Assembly (NCBI GenBank): GCA_041687495.1
Contig: JAWLBR010000021.1
Span: 1-37,493 of the forward strand
Source: JAWLBR01 sp041687495
GTDB taxonomy: Bacteria; Bacillota; Limnochordia; DTU087; JAAYGB01
Direction of reading: 5' to 3'
Length of the DNA: 37,493 nucleotides
Shown piece by piece: positions 7,484 through 15,778 of the stretch; positions within the stretch are counted from its first letter, which is position 1; the number at the start of each line of letters is the position of its first letter. The position numbers and the translations under genes were made by a program. Below the pieces are notes generated by a model, which worked only from the letters and a program-made list of their open reading frames with translations, had not been told where the DNA came from and did not search any database.

Positions 7484-8968
7484 CTAGACCAGCACTTCTG
7501 AAGCTGCAGCCGCCTGTGTCTGCACACTCTCCCCAAAGTCCTCCTGAAATTTCGCGGCCAGCCTCTGCTGCCAATCTGAGACGGCTTCAAGGCGCCCGAA
7601 GAAGAAGCGCAGGAGTTTCGGTTCTTCCACAAACCGTAGTCCGCCAATCAAGTCTCGGTTCTCGTATAACCAACCGATCCGATCTACGGCGTACTTCACC
7701 TGAGATAGGGTAAACACCCGCCGCGGCATTGCCAAACGCAGCAGTTCCATATCAGCCAGAACCTCTCTGCCGTTTTCGTCCCGCTGCTCGGACATCGTCC
7801 CCCGCTCCATACCTCGAATACCGCTGGATATGTACAAAGCAGCGGCCAACGCTCCAGCGGGATACTGATTCTGAGGCACATGACTGAGAAACTCCATAGC
7901 GTTGATGTGGCAGCCCAACCCACCAGGAGGCGTCACGACCGGCACGCCCATGCTCTGTAGCTCCTGCACCATGTACGCAATAAACTGAGGCCCTTGGTTG
8001 ATCATATCCTCATCCATAGTCTCCTCTAGCCCGACAGTGATAGCCTCGATCTCTCGCACAGACATACCACCGTAGGTTAGAAATCCCTCATAGAGAGTCA
8101 CCAGCTCTCTGAGTTTCATGTACACTTCTTCACTATTGGTACAGATGCCGCCGCCCCGGGCGCATCCCAGCTTGCGGGCGGAAAAGTAGATGACGTCACA
8201 CAGGTCTGCAATGGCTCTGGCAATCTCCCTTACACTCATCTGGCGGCAATCGGCCTCTCGCGTCTTGATAAAGTACAGATTGTCAGCTAATAGACTGGCG
8301 TCTAGGACGAGCATAAGGTCAAAGCGGGAGCAGACCTCGGAGACTTCACGCAGGTTCTGTAGAGAAAATGGCTGTCCCCCGATTAGATTGGTTCCAGCCT
8401 CCATGCGAACAAACGCAATCCGCTCAGCTCCGTGCTCCTCAATCGCCGCTGTGAGCTTGCCAATATCCATGTTACCCTTGAAGGGGCAGTCACTGTTAAC
8501 CCTCAGACCTTCGTCGACGATCAGCTCTTCAACTGTTCCCCCATTTAGCACCACATGCGCTTTGGAGGTCGTAAAGTGATAGTTCATGGGAACCACTGTC
8601 CCTGGCTGCACAAAAGCTTGAGAAAGAAGGTTTTCGCAAGCTCTGCCCTGGTGCGCAGGAAGAACATACTTCATACCAAATATGTCCTGAATCTTGGCCT
8701 CAAAACGCGTAAACGTCTCTGAACCAGCATAGCTATCATCTGCCTGCATCATGGCTGCCAACTGACGATCACTCATGGCATTCACGCCGCTATCTGTCAG
8801 CATGTCTAGAAAAACATCCCGGTTCTTCAGTAAAAAGGTGTTGTTACCCGCCTCTTGGACCGCTTCTAGGCGCCGCTGAGTAGACGGGAGGTTGAGCTTT
8901 TGAACAATCCTCACTTTGTGCATCTCCAAAGGGAGACTGCCTCCGTAGTACAACTTGACCTCGGCCAT
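7484..8968 (-). CDS. Tyrosine phenol-lyase/tryptophanase family PLP lyase
   Basis: Beta-eliminating PLP lyase that would split an aromatic amino acid into pyruvate, ammonia and phenol or indole. The 494-residue protein starts at the ATG at 8968, behind CAGGAG. Against Citrobacter tyrosine phenol-lyase (from memory) the first half aligns with a constant 9-residue shift: Y80, R109, N194, D223 and the PLP lysine K266 are all present. Positions that separate tyrosine phenol-lyase from tryptophanase look TPL-like: T133 (T124), R389 (R381, in MERG) and F455 (F448). Two PLP-site positions differ: L226 where TPL has R217, and R265 where TPL has K256 (SARK, not SGKK). Tyrosine phenol-lyase-like is my preferred reading, but substrate is unproven. 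No aromatic amino acid permease is adjacent. Confidence 0.85.
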   Translation of the reverse strand: MAEVKLYYGGSLPLEMHKVRIVQKLNLPSTQRRLEAVQEAGNNTFLLKNRDVFLDMLTDSGVNAMSDRQLAAMMQADDSYAGSETFTRFEAKIQDIFGMKYVLPAHQGRACENLLSQAFVQPGTVVPMNYHFTTSKAHVVLNGGTVEELIVDEGLRVNSDCPFKGNMDIGKLTAAIEEHGAERIAFVRMEAGTNLIGGQPFSLQNLREVSEVCSRFDLMLVLDASLLADNLYFIKTREADCRQMSVREIARAIADLCDVIYFSARKLGCARGGGICTNSEEVYMKLRELVTLYEGFLTYGGMSVREIEAITVGLEETMDEDMINQGPQFIAYMVQELQSMGVPVVTPPGGLGCHINAMEFLSHVPQNQYPAGALAAALYISSGIRGMERGTMSEQRDENGREVLADMELLRLAMPRRVFTLSQVKYAVDRIGWLYENRDLIGGLRFVEEPKLLRFFFGRLEAVSDWQQRLAAKFQEDFGESVQTQAAAASEVLV

Positions 8969-9161
8969 CAATGACCACTCCTGACTATATATGTAAAGTC
9001 CATGTCTGCTTCTGCCTATATTCGTGGCAAGAGCCGGATTTCCTTTGGGAATTTCGCCCGTGACACACAATTTAGCGCCGAATTTAGTCATAGTTCTCAA
9101 TAGCAGCTTGAGAGATATCTGGCTACCTGCGTATGTCTACCCACCCTTATTACCAGACGCG

Positions 9162-9193
9162 AAAAAGGAGAGCACCGGCGAGGCACTCTCCTT
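9162..9193 (-). terminator. Strong minus-strand terminator
   Basis: On the minus strand, AAGGAGAG pairs with CTCTCCTT and an inner TGCC with GGTG (two G-T pairs). The result is a 12-bp stem with a 5-base loop followed by TTTTTC. It lies 28 bases after the stop of the small ORF at 9222-9404 and would end the glpK transcript or that small gene. The 190 bases from here to the lyase start hold nothing else I recognise. Confidence 0.85.
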
Positions 9194-9221
9194 AGTTCAC
9201 GTAGGTCTTCGAGCTTGCACC

Positions 9222-9404
9222 TTATTCCCGTCTGCTGCCTGAATCAGACTGACAAGAGGCCCCCCGCAGCGAAGGTACCCGTGCCTGGAGAAATTCCAAT
9301 CCGGAAGCGCAGGGGCGAACACAAGCCCGGCAGGCTGCCGTCTTGAAGTGGGCGCATAGGTCGGTGTGAACTGGCTTAGCTGTTTTCAGCGCAACTGCCA
9401 ACAT
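9222..9404 (-). CDS. Small cysteine-containing protein of unknown function (60 aa)
   Basis: An ATG at 9404 has GGAGGG six bases upstream, a very good ribosome binding site. The 60-codon frame ends 28 bases before a strong terminator. The protein has Cys at 17, 25, 28, 32 and 51, including CRACVRPC, and is basic with a Ser/Arg-rich tail. There is no signal peptide or membrane segment. The CxxC could bind metal, but the spacing matches no zinc ribbon I know. It lies 138 bases after glpK on the same strand. That gap contains a CAGGAG/CTCCTG hairpin without a U-tract. The signal-ORF-terminator order supports a real gene; a fortuitous frame in the glpK 3' region remains possible. Confidence 0.45.
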   Translation of the reverse strand: MLAVALKTAKPVHTDLCAHFKTAACRACVRPCASGLEFLQARVPSLRGASCQSDSGSRRE

Positions 9405-9542
9405 TTGATTCCCTCCAGCCTTATGGCATTAACAAAACAGAAATATTTCGCTCCATGCATTCTTCTCGCCCCAGGAGGGCATCTCCTGCTGTCAATGCCA
9501 GTCAGGCAAGGCATATCCTGGCAAGCCCCAACTCCATCGACC

Positions 9543-11036
9543 CTACTCTTTGGCCCACCCTCGGGACAGCGATACCGCCCTTTGCCATCCGGAGTAAAGG
9601 CGCTTGCGGACAGCCTCATCCATGGCAGGAGTAAAGCAGCGATCCACCCGCCGCTGGGCCAACAGTTCATCCTTAGTCCACAAACCACAGCCGATCCCGG
9701 CCAGATACGCTGCTCCCAAGGCGGTCGTTTCAATCACTGCTGGGCGATCGACGGCTACTCCCAAAATATCCGACAGGAATTGGGCAAGGAAGTTGTTCAC
9801 AGCTGCTCCCCCGTCGATCCTGACCGCATCAACAGAAATTCCCGTCTCAGCGATCATCAAATCCACTACGTCTTTAGTTTGAAATGCGATGGCTTCCAGT
9901 GCCGCTCGAACCAGGTGGTTCTTGGTCGTACCTCGACTAATTCCGGCAAAGATACCTCGCGCGTACGGGTCCCAGTAGGGAGCGCCGAGCCCGGTAAATG
10001 CTGGAACCAAATAGGCGCCTCCAGTGTCCGCTACAGCGTTCGCCAATCCTTCGGCCTCTCCGGCACTCCCGATAATGCCCATGCCGTCCCGCAGCCACTG
10101 GACTGCGGCGCCAGCGATGAAGATACTGCCTTCGACGGCATACTCGGGCGGTTCATTGCCAATAGACCACCCAATAGTCGTCAAGAGGCCGTTAGTGTTT
10201 GCCGCTGCCTCAGTCCCAGTATTCATCAAGAGAAATGCGCCGGTACCATATGTGCTCTTGGTCATGCCCGGTTCAAAGCAAGCCTGGCCGAACAAAGCCG
10301 CCTGCTGATCCCCGGCCACTCCAGCTACGGGGATACCCGCAGGGAAAAGCCATGAACCGGCGGTTTTACCAAAAATCCCCGCAGAGGGGCGCACAGTGGG
10401 GAGCGAATCTGGATCCACCCCGAACAACTCCAACAGGTCTTCATCCCACTTCAGCTCGTGGATGCTGTAGACAAGAGTCCGCGACGCGTTAGAGACATCG
10501 GTTACGTGGGCGGCTCCTGCGGTCAGTTTCCAAATCAGCCAACTGTCCACCGTTCCAAAGCACAGCCGTTTACTCTTAGCCGCTTCCTGTACCGCAGAAT
10601 CGTTCTGCAGCAGCCAATGCATCTTTGTCCCCGAGAAGTACGGGTCGATAATCAGTCCGGTCTTGCGACGAATCATCGGCTCTACGCCCTGCTGGCGCAG
10701 CTCATCACAGTACTCAGCAGTGCGTCGGCACTGCCAGACAATCGCGTTACACAAGGGTTTCCCGGTCATCCGGTCCCACGCAACTAAAGTCTCCCGTTGG
10801 TTGGTGATGCCAATAGCTGCAATATCCTTGGTATCGATGTCAGCGTTGGCGAGAGCTAAAGAAGCGGCCTTTACCACGGAGTCCCAGATTTCATCGGGGT
10901 TATGCTCTACCCATCCGCCCTGAGGGAAGTACTGCGGAAACTCTTGGTATCCTTTGGCCACCGGCTGCCCCTGCCGGTCAAAGAGTATCACAGTGCTCCC
11001 GGTGGTGCCTTGATCAATCGCTAGAATATACTTCAA
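9543..11036 (-). CDS. glpK: Glycerol kinase
   Basis: Phosphorylates glycerol with ATP to glycerol 3-phosphate in the cytoplasm (FGGY sugar kinase family). The N-terminus has the phosphate-binding loop AIDQGTTGSTVILFD; GWVEHNPDEIW, GVAGDQQAALFGQ and STYGTGAFLLMNTG are classic GlpK segments. The start is a TTG at 11036 behind GGGAGGAG, giving 497 residues, the usual length. The frame stays open 35 codons upstream, but those residues are not GlpK-like. No glpF, glpD or glpP is adjacent. The gene is divergent from the URO-D family gene. The 269 bases between them show no glpD-type antiterminator that I can identify. Confidence 0.97.
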   Translation of the reverse strand: MKYILAIDQGTTGSTVILFDRQGQPVAKGYQEFPQYFPQGGWVEHNPDEIWDSVVKAASLALANADIDTKDIAAIGITNQRETLVAWDRMTGKPLCNAIVWQCRRTAEYCDELRQQGVEPMIRRKTGLIIDPYFSGTKMHWLLQNDSAVQEAAKSKRLCFGTVDSWLIWKLTAGAAHVTDVSNASRTLVYSIHELKWDEDLLELFGVDPDSLPTVRPSAGIFGKTAGSWLFPAGIPVAGVAGDQQAALFGQACFEPGMTKSTYGTGAFLLMNTGTEAAANTNGLLTTIGWSIGNEPPEYAVEGSIFIAGAAVQWLRDGMGIIGSAGEAEGLANAVADTGGAYLVPAFTGLGAPYWDPYARGIFAGISRGTTKNHLVRAALEAIAFQTKDVVDLMIAETGISVDAVRIDGGAAVNNFLAQFLSDILGVAVDRPAVIETTALGAAYLAGIGCGLWTKDELLAQRRVDRCFTPAMDEAVRKRLYSGWQRAVSLSRGWAKE

Positions 11037-11201
11037 GTCAGACTCCTCCCACCTACCAGCTAAGCGTCGTGCTGCCGTCAAGACAGCTATTAGGACGCAC
11101 CTATTGCCTAAGCTAAATACCATCTCTAAACTTAGTTCCAACCTCGGGGACTTTTTCCTCCCAGCATGACCGTGGTGGTTACGTCAGATCTTTCCGTCCC
11201 A

Positions 11202-11230
11202 TTGAAGGGCAAAGCATAATATAGACTAAT
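11202..11230 (+). promoter_or_regulatory. Weak candidate promoter for the URO-D family gene
   Basis: TTGAAG (11202-11207) and ACTAAT (11225-11230) are 17 bases apart and lie 75 bases before the start codon. The match to consensus is partial. Confidence 0.3.
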
Positions 11231-11305
11231 TTTAGCACTTATGTGAAGGTAACTTACTTTTTGTCCCGTAGTAGTAAAGGCAGATTGCCCAAGGGAGGGC
11301 TAGCT

Positions 11306-12433
11306 ATGAATGACAGAGAAAGATATGTGGAAGCACTGCTGTTTGGTATGCCTGATAAAGTCCCGCTGCACCCAGGTGGACCAAGGGAGTCAACTCTAGC
11401 TACCTGGCGAATGCAGGGACTGCCGCAGGAGGTTAATTGGTACGATTACTTATTGCAAACGCTGCACATCCCATTAACCCCGGCCAATCCCCGCACTACC
11501 CCAGGCGTCTCATTTAAAATGATTCCTACTTTCGAGGAAAAGGTACTTGAACACAAGGACGGACACTATATAGTCCAGGACTGGATGGGAGCCATCACCG
11601 AGATATCGGACCAGTACGACTACACTTACATTAGAGAAGCCCGGGACTTTGTCACCCGTAAGTGGCACCGTTTTCCTGTACAGAGCTGGGAAGACTGGGA
11701 GCAGATGCAAGCGCGTTATCTTCCCAACGGACCAGGCCGCTTTCCAGCTGACTTTGAACAACGCTGCGATGAGCTAAGCACGAGAGATTACCCCCTGCAA
11801 ATCACTGTCAATGGGCCTTTCTGGCAGATGCGGGAATGGCTAGGCTTGGAGAACCTATGTATGCTGATGATTACGGATCCAGACCTCATCGCCGATATGT
11901 GCCGGTTCTGGCAGAACTTTGTCCATGAAACTATGGACGGCATGCTGGCAAGAGTAGTTCCGGATGTAGTGTGGATCAACGAGGATATGGCCTACAAAGC
12001 CCACAGCATGATTTCACCGGCAATGGCCCACCACTTCCTGGCACCGGTCTATGACAACTGGGTAACACTGCTCAAGGGCAAGGGCTGCCCAGTGATAGCC
12101 CTCGACTCTGACGGTTACATAGCCGATCTGATTCCCTTGTGGATTGAGGTTGGAATTAACTGCACCGGCCCGGTGGAAGTGGCAGCCCACAACGATATTG
12201 TGGAGTATCGCAGGTTATACGGAACCAAAATGGCCTTTACTGGCGGGATTGACAAGCGGGCTTTGGCCAAGGGCGGCCAGGCCATGGTGGACGAAATCAC
12301 CCGGGTGGTGCCCCCGCTACTCAAGCAGGGTGGGTTTATCCCTGGCTGCGACCATGGCGTTCCTCCAGATATTTCCTGGCCAAACTTTGTGGAGTATACC
12401 AGGCTCTTGGCTCAGCTAACAGGCTGGCTATAA
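11306..12433 (+). CDS. Uroporphyrinogen decarboxylase superfamily protein (methyltransferase-like, not HemE)
   Basis: A 375-residue TIM-barrel protein of the URO-D/MtaA/CmuA superfamily. Supporting segments are the N-terminal NDRERYVEALLFGMPDKVP, a central INEDMAYKAHSMISP and the C-terminal PGCDHGVPPDISWPNFVEY. C348 and H350 are candidate zinc ligands as in corrinoid-linked methyltransferases of the group. The N-terminal substrate signature of true HemE is absent and no heme genes are near, so porphyrin decarboxylation is unlikely. No corrinoid protein gene is adjacent either, so the substrate is unknown. The start is the ATG behind AAGGGAGGG; the longer frame upstream has no ribosome binding site. 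It stands alone, divergent from glpK and convergent with ysxC. Confidence 0.85.
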   Translation: MNDRERYVEALLFGMPDKVPLHPGGPRESTLATWRMQGLPQEVNWYDYLLQTLHIPLTPANPRTTPGVSFKMIPTFEEKVLEHKDGHYIVQDWMGAITEISDQYDYTYIREARDFVTRKWHRFPVQSWEDWEQMQARYLPNGPGRFPADFEQRCDELSTRDYPLQITVNGPFWQMREWLGLENLCMLMITDPDLIADMCRFWQNFVHETMDGMLARVVPDVVWINEDMAYKAHSMISPAMAHHFLAPVYDNWVTLLKGKGCPVIALDSDGYIADLIPLWIEVGINCTGPVEVAAHNDIVEYRRLYGTKMAFTGGIDKRALAKGGQAMVDEITRVVPPLLKQGGFIPGCDHGVPPDISWPNFVEYTRLLAQLTGWL

Positions 12434-12469
12434 CGGACATCGCAACGAAACAGGGACGCATGGGAAAGT

Positions 12470-12506
12470 AAAGCGGAGCAGCTCACCTACTTAGCTGCTC
12501 CGCTTT
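12470..12506. terminator. Bidirectional terminator between URO-D gene and ysxC
   Basis: A perfect 14-bp stem (AAAGCGGAGCAGCT/AGCTGCTCCGCTTT) with a 9-base loop. It overlaps the last codons of ysxC and lies 36 bases after the URO-D stop. T-rich bases follow on both strands, so it likely ends both transcripts. Confidence 0.85.
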
Positions 12507-13084
12507 GCTTCCAGTAATTCCTGGACTAATTCCACGGCATCTTCTTTGCCTCTGCCGTCCTGGGAAGAGAAAGGGATATACGGGCAATCCAGACCCAAAG
12601 TACGCTTCACTTCCGCTAAGTGCCGAGGAATCTGGCTGCGGGAAAGCTTATCCGACTTAGTTGCCACAATCACCGGCTGGGCACGGCTCGATGCTAACCA
12701 ACTAGCCATAGTGATATCATCTTTGGTGGGAGTGTGCCGAATGTCAATAAGCAACACCGCGGCAACCAACTGCTCCCGCTTCTGGAGGTACCCTTCGATA
12801 AGCTTCGCCCACTGCTCTTTCATGCTCTTGGGAACCTTTGCGTACCCGTATCCCGGTAAATCCACCAAGTGGGCTCTGTCTTCCACATTGAAGAAGTTGA
12901 TCGTTCTGGTTCTACCAGGACTCGAGCTGGTCTTGGCGAGCTTTTTCTGTCCGGTAATTGTGTTGAGAAAAGACGACTTGCCGACATTGGAACGCCCTAC
13001 AAAGGCCACTTCTGGCCAGGGCACATTCGGGAAATCCCTGGCCGAAGCAGCACTGATCACGAACTTTGCTTTATTGAGGTTCAT
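12491..13084 (-). CDS. ysxC: Ribosome biogenesis GTP-binding protein YsxC/EngB
   Basis: Small TRAFAC-class GTPase (197 residues) needed for late 50S subunit assembly. All GTPase boxes are visible: G1 GRSNVGKS, the switch I region SSSPGRTRTINFF, G3 DLPGYGYA, G4 TKSD and G5 SSQ. The gene overlaps the end of lon by 14 bases on the same strand, which suggests translational coupling. Its position directly after lon is the classic Bacillus and Clostridium order. Its 3' end lies inside the terminator hairpin that closes the operon. Confidence 0.96.
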   Translation of the reverse strand: MNLNKAKFVISAASARDFPNVPWPEVAFVGRSNVGKSSFLNTITGQKKLAKTSSSPGRTRTINFFNVEDRAHLVDLPGYGYAKVPKSMKEQWAKLIEGYLQKREQLVAAVLLIDIRHTPTKDDITMASWLASSRAQPVIVATKSDKLSRSQIPRHLAEVKRTLGLDCPYIPFSSQDGRGKEDAVELVQELLEAKRSS

Positions 13085-15533
13085 GCGGTCTCTCCAACCA
13101 TCTTCCTTTTTCTACTTGTCCCGGGATGAAGGCCACTTCGTCGGGACTGCCAGATTCGGTCTCCACGTCTCCCATCGCCAACGAAGGCACCAACGCCAAA
13201 TCCAATACCTGATCCATAGTACTGACAAGATGGATTTTCAGTCGGCGCTGAATGTTCTTGGGTACGTCCTCCAAATCTTTGGCATTCTCCTCGGGAAGTA
13301 GCACTGTGGTAATTCCTGCCCGATAAGCAGCCAAAGTCTTTTCCTTTACGCCCCCAATGGGAAGTACTCGCCCCCGCAGTGTCACTTCGCCAGTCATGGC
13401 CAAGTCGCCGCGCACAGCTTTGTTGCTCAAAGCCGATGCCAGTGCTGTCGTCAGCGCAATACCCGCCGACGGACCATCCTTGGGAATTGCTCCTTCGGGA
13501 ACGTGGATATGAATATCATTATGTTCATGAAAGTCCTGCGGGATCCCTAACTGGGTAGATACAGAGCGAATGTAGCTGAAGGCGGCCTGGGCCGACTCTT
13601 TCATTACATCACCCAACTGCCCTGTCAGGATCAACTTACCTTTACCAGGTACTACTGTAATCTCAATGGAGAGGATGTCGCCGCCCACCTGGGTGTAGGC
13701 CAAACCAGTGACGACTCCCACCTTGTTGTCTACTTCTGCCTTGGTGCGACGGTAGCGGGGTTTGCCAAGCAGCGTTTCCAGCTTGGTCACAGAGACACGG
13801 ATCGGCGTTGCCTCGCCTTCCACTATTTCTTTCGCAGCCTTACGGCATACGCTCCCAATCTCCCGCTCTAGACTCCGCACCCCGGACTCCCTAGTGTACT
13901 CTTCGATCAGCTTGCGCAAAGTGTTATCGGATATTTGAATCTGATCCGCCTTTAGTCCGTTGGCTTCAATCTGCTTTGGCAGCAGATGGCGCTTGGCAAT
14001 CTCTAGTTTTTCCTCATCGGTATAGCCAGCAATGGAGATAACCTCCATCCTATCCAGCAGAGGTCTGGGAATATTGCCGAGCACATTGGCTGTTGTGATG
14101 AACATGACATCGCTGAGGTCGTAAGTGACCTCTAGATAGTGATCTCCGAAATTGTTGTTCTGTTCCGGGTCGAGGACTTCCAACAGCGCTGAACTGGGGT
14201 CTCCTCGAAAATCTGAGGTCATCTTATCAATCTCATCCAAGAGGATCAGCGGATTGCTGGATCCCGCCTTGCGAACCGACTGGATTACCTTCCCAGGTAA
14301 GGCACCAACGTAGGTGCGGCGATGTCCTCGGATCTCAGCCTCATCCCGGACACCACCCAGTGAGAACCGGACAAAGTTTCTCTGCAGACTCCGGGCGATG
14401 GATTGAGCCAACGAGGTTTTTCCGACGCCAGGTGGACCAACTAGGCAAAGAATCGGTCCCTTGATCTTCTTCGTCAGTTGCCGGACAGCAAGAAACTCCA
14501 GAATCCGTTCCTTTACCTTTTCCAAACCGTAGTGGTCTGCATCGAGAATCTCCGCCGCTGCCGGCACATCCAGCCGCTCTTTGGTCCGCTTATTCCACGG
14601 AAGAGAAGTCAACCAATCTAAGTAGTTGCGAACTACAACTGCCTCAGCGGCCATGGGCGGCATCCGCTCGAGGCGGGCAATCTCAGCCTCCGCCTTCTCT
14701 TTGGCTTCTTTGGGCATCTTCGCCTTCCGGATCTTCTCAGTGTATTCCTCTATCTCACTGCGGTGATCATCTTGTTCACCCAGCTCTTTTTGGATCGCCT
14801 TCATCTGTTCTCTTAAGTAGTACTCTTTCTGCGACTTCTCCATCTGCTTTCTGACCCGCAGGTGGATGCGCTTCTCTAACTCCAGAATTTCCATTTCCTT
14901 GGAGAGCACTACCAAGATCTCTTCCAGCCTCTCCCTGGGATCCACCACTGACAGCAGTTGCTGTTTGACCTCCAGGGCAACTGACAGCTGCGCCGCAATG
15001 TTGTCGGCCAATCGAGCCGGCTCGTCGATGGTAGATATAGACACCAAAACCTCATTGGGAAGCTTCTTGCTCAATTTCACGTAACGCTCAAACTGTTCAA
15101 CAGTTGAGCGCATAAGAGCCTCCATCTCAGGGTCTGTAGCCACATCCTCTGCTTGTGGATCTGACACTTCTTCAACTACAACTTGCAGGTAAGGTTCCTC
15201 CTGCACAAATTCCCGAATCCGAATGCGGCGAATTCCTTCTACCAGTACCTTTAGCTCTCCCTCAGGCATCTTGAGCAGTTGCTTGATCTCGGCCAAAGTC
15301 CCAACTTTGTAGATATCATCTGGACCCGGCTCGGAGATCCGAGCCTCCGTCTGTGCCGCCAGTACTATGAGGCGATCTTGCACCATCGCTTCTTCCAAAG
15401 CGTGTATAGAACGCTCTCTGCCAACATCCAGTGGCGTCACTGTATATGGAAAAACAATCATCCCGCGCAAAGCCAACAGGGGCAGTCGTTCATCTGTCAT
15501 CGTTCTAGCGAATTCGCTATGTTGTTCAGCCAC
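13071..15533 (-). CDS. lon: ATP-dependent protease Lon (LonA)
   Basis: Soluble AAA+ serine protease that degrades misfolded and regulatory proteins. The 820 residues hold the N-terminal substrate domain (from LPLLALRGMIVFPYTV), a coiled-coil region (about 195-300) and the AAA+ module with Walker A GPPGVGKTS and Walker B ILLDEIDK. The C-terminal protease domain has the catalytic Ser in PKDGPSAGIA (about residue 690) and Lys in GGVKEKTLAAYRAG (about 733), the correct 43-residue spacing. The start is a GTG at 15533 with a GGGGGG run 7 bases ahead; an ATG 11 codons in has no ribosome binding site. It has its own promoter and a palindrome upstream, and overlaps ysxC. Confidence 0.97.
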   Translation of the reverse strand: MAEQHSEFARTMTDERLPLLALRGMIVFPYTVTPLDVGRERSIHALEEAMVQDRLIVLAAQTEARISEPGPDDIYKVGTLAEIKQLLKMPEGELKVLVEGIRRIRIREFVQEEPYLQVVVEEVSDPQAEDVATDPEMEALMRSTVEQFERYVKLSKKLPNEVLVSISTIDEPARLADNIAAQLSVALEVKQQLLSVVDPRERLEEILVVLSKEMEILELEKRIHLRVRKQMEKSQKEYYLREQMKAIQKELGEQDDHRSEIEEYTEKIRKAKMPKEAKEKAEAEIARLERMPPMAAEAVVVRNYLDWLTSLPWNKRTKERLDVPAAAEILDADHYGLEKVKERILEFLAVRQLTKKIKGPILCLVGPPGVGKTSLAQSIARSLQRNFVRFSLGGVRDEAEIRGHRRTYVGALPGKVIQSVRKAGSSNPLILLDEIDKMTSDFRGDPSSALLEVLDPEQNNNFGDHYLEVTYDLSDVMFITTANVLGNIPRPLLDRMEVISIAGYTDEEKLEIAKRHLLPKQIEANGLKADQIQISDNTLRKLIEEYTRESGVRSLEREIGSVCRKAAKEIVEGEATPIRVSVTKLETLLGKPRYRRTKAEVDNKVGVVTGLAYTQVGGDILSIEITVVPGKGKLILTGQLGDVMKESAQAAFSYIRSVSTQLGIPQDFHEHNDIHIHVPEGAIPKDGPSAGIALTTALASALSNKAVRGDLAMTGEVTLRGRVLPIGGVKEKTLAAYRAGITTVLLPEENAKDLEDVPKNIQRRLKIHLVSTMDQVLDLALVPSLAMGDVETESGSPDEVAFIPGQVEKGRWLERPHEPQ

Positions 15534-15560
15534 ATTTGCACCCCCCGTGCGTCACCGTAA

Positions 15561-15589
15561 ATGGTAACTAAAACCTACAGATTTGTCAA
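15561..15589 (-). promoter_or_regulatory. Promoter of lon
   Basis: On the minus strand, TTGACA (15589-15584) and TACCAT (15566-15561) are 17 bases apart and lie 28 bases before the lon GTG. The -35 box is perfect and the -10 box matches at four of six bases. I see no CtsR repeat (GGTCAAA type) or CIRCE element overlapping it. Confidence 0.7.
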
Positions 15590-15622
15590 TGTAATCCATG
15601 AAGTTGTTCCAAACACCATGGC

Positions 15623-15639
15623 ATCATTGTATCAATGAT
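15623..15639. promoter_or_regulatory. Palindromic operator-like site upstream of lon
   Basis: A perfect 7-bp inverted repeat with a 3-base centre: ATCATTG, TAT, CAATGAT. It lies 34 bases upstream of the lon -35 box, where an activator or an upstream repressor dimer could bind. It does not match CtsR, CIRCE or LexA sites that I know. Confidence 0.45.
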
Positions 15640-15722
15640 CTACCCTTAAATCAGCCAAGCTACTCATACTAGTGCTCATCTATAGTCTGCCCAACTGTAG
15701 CGGGTCCGGCTCCCCTTCCCAG

Positions 15723-15750
15723 AAAAAAACGCCCGAGACCTCCGGGCGTT
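15723..15750 (-). terminator. Terminator after lonB
   Basis: On the minus strand an 8-bp stem (AACGCCCG/CGGGCGTT) with a 7-base loop is followed by seven T residues. It lies 29 bases after the lonB stop and separates lonB from lon. Confidence 0.92.
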
Positions 15751-15778
15751 GGGATATCTGCTCGCAGCGTATGTTTGC

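Noticed and set aside
8969..9100. tnaC-like leader peptide or an N-terminal extension of the lyase
   Set aside because: The upstream frame is continuous with the lyase, has no ribosome binding site and no separate stop, while the ATG at 8968 has a good site. There is no Trp-rich short peptide as in tnaC.
9366..10355. A 329-codon open frame on the plus strand opposite glpK
   Set aside because: It lies fully antisense to a clear glycerol kinase, has no recognisable domain and no ribosome binding site; it is a by-product of glpK codon usage.
11306..12433. Heme biosynthesis gene hemE
   Set aside because: The HemE N-terminal substrate signature is missing and no heme genes flank it.
12546..13301. 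A 251-codon plus-strand frame across ysxC and the end of lon
   Set aside because: It is antisense to two strongly conserved genes and matches no protein family.
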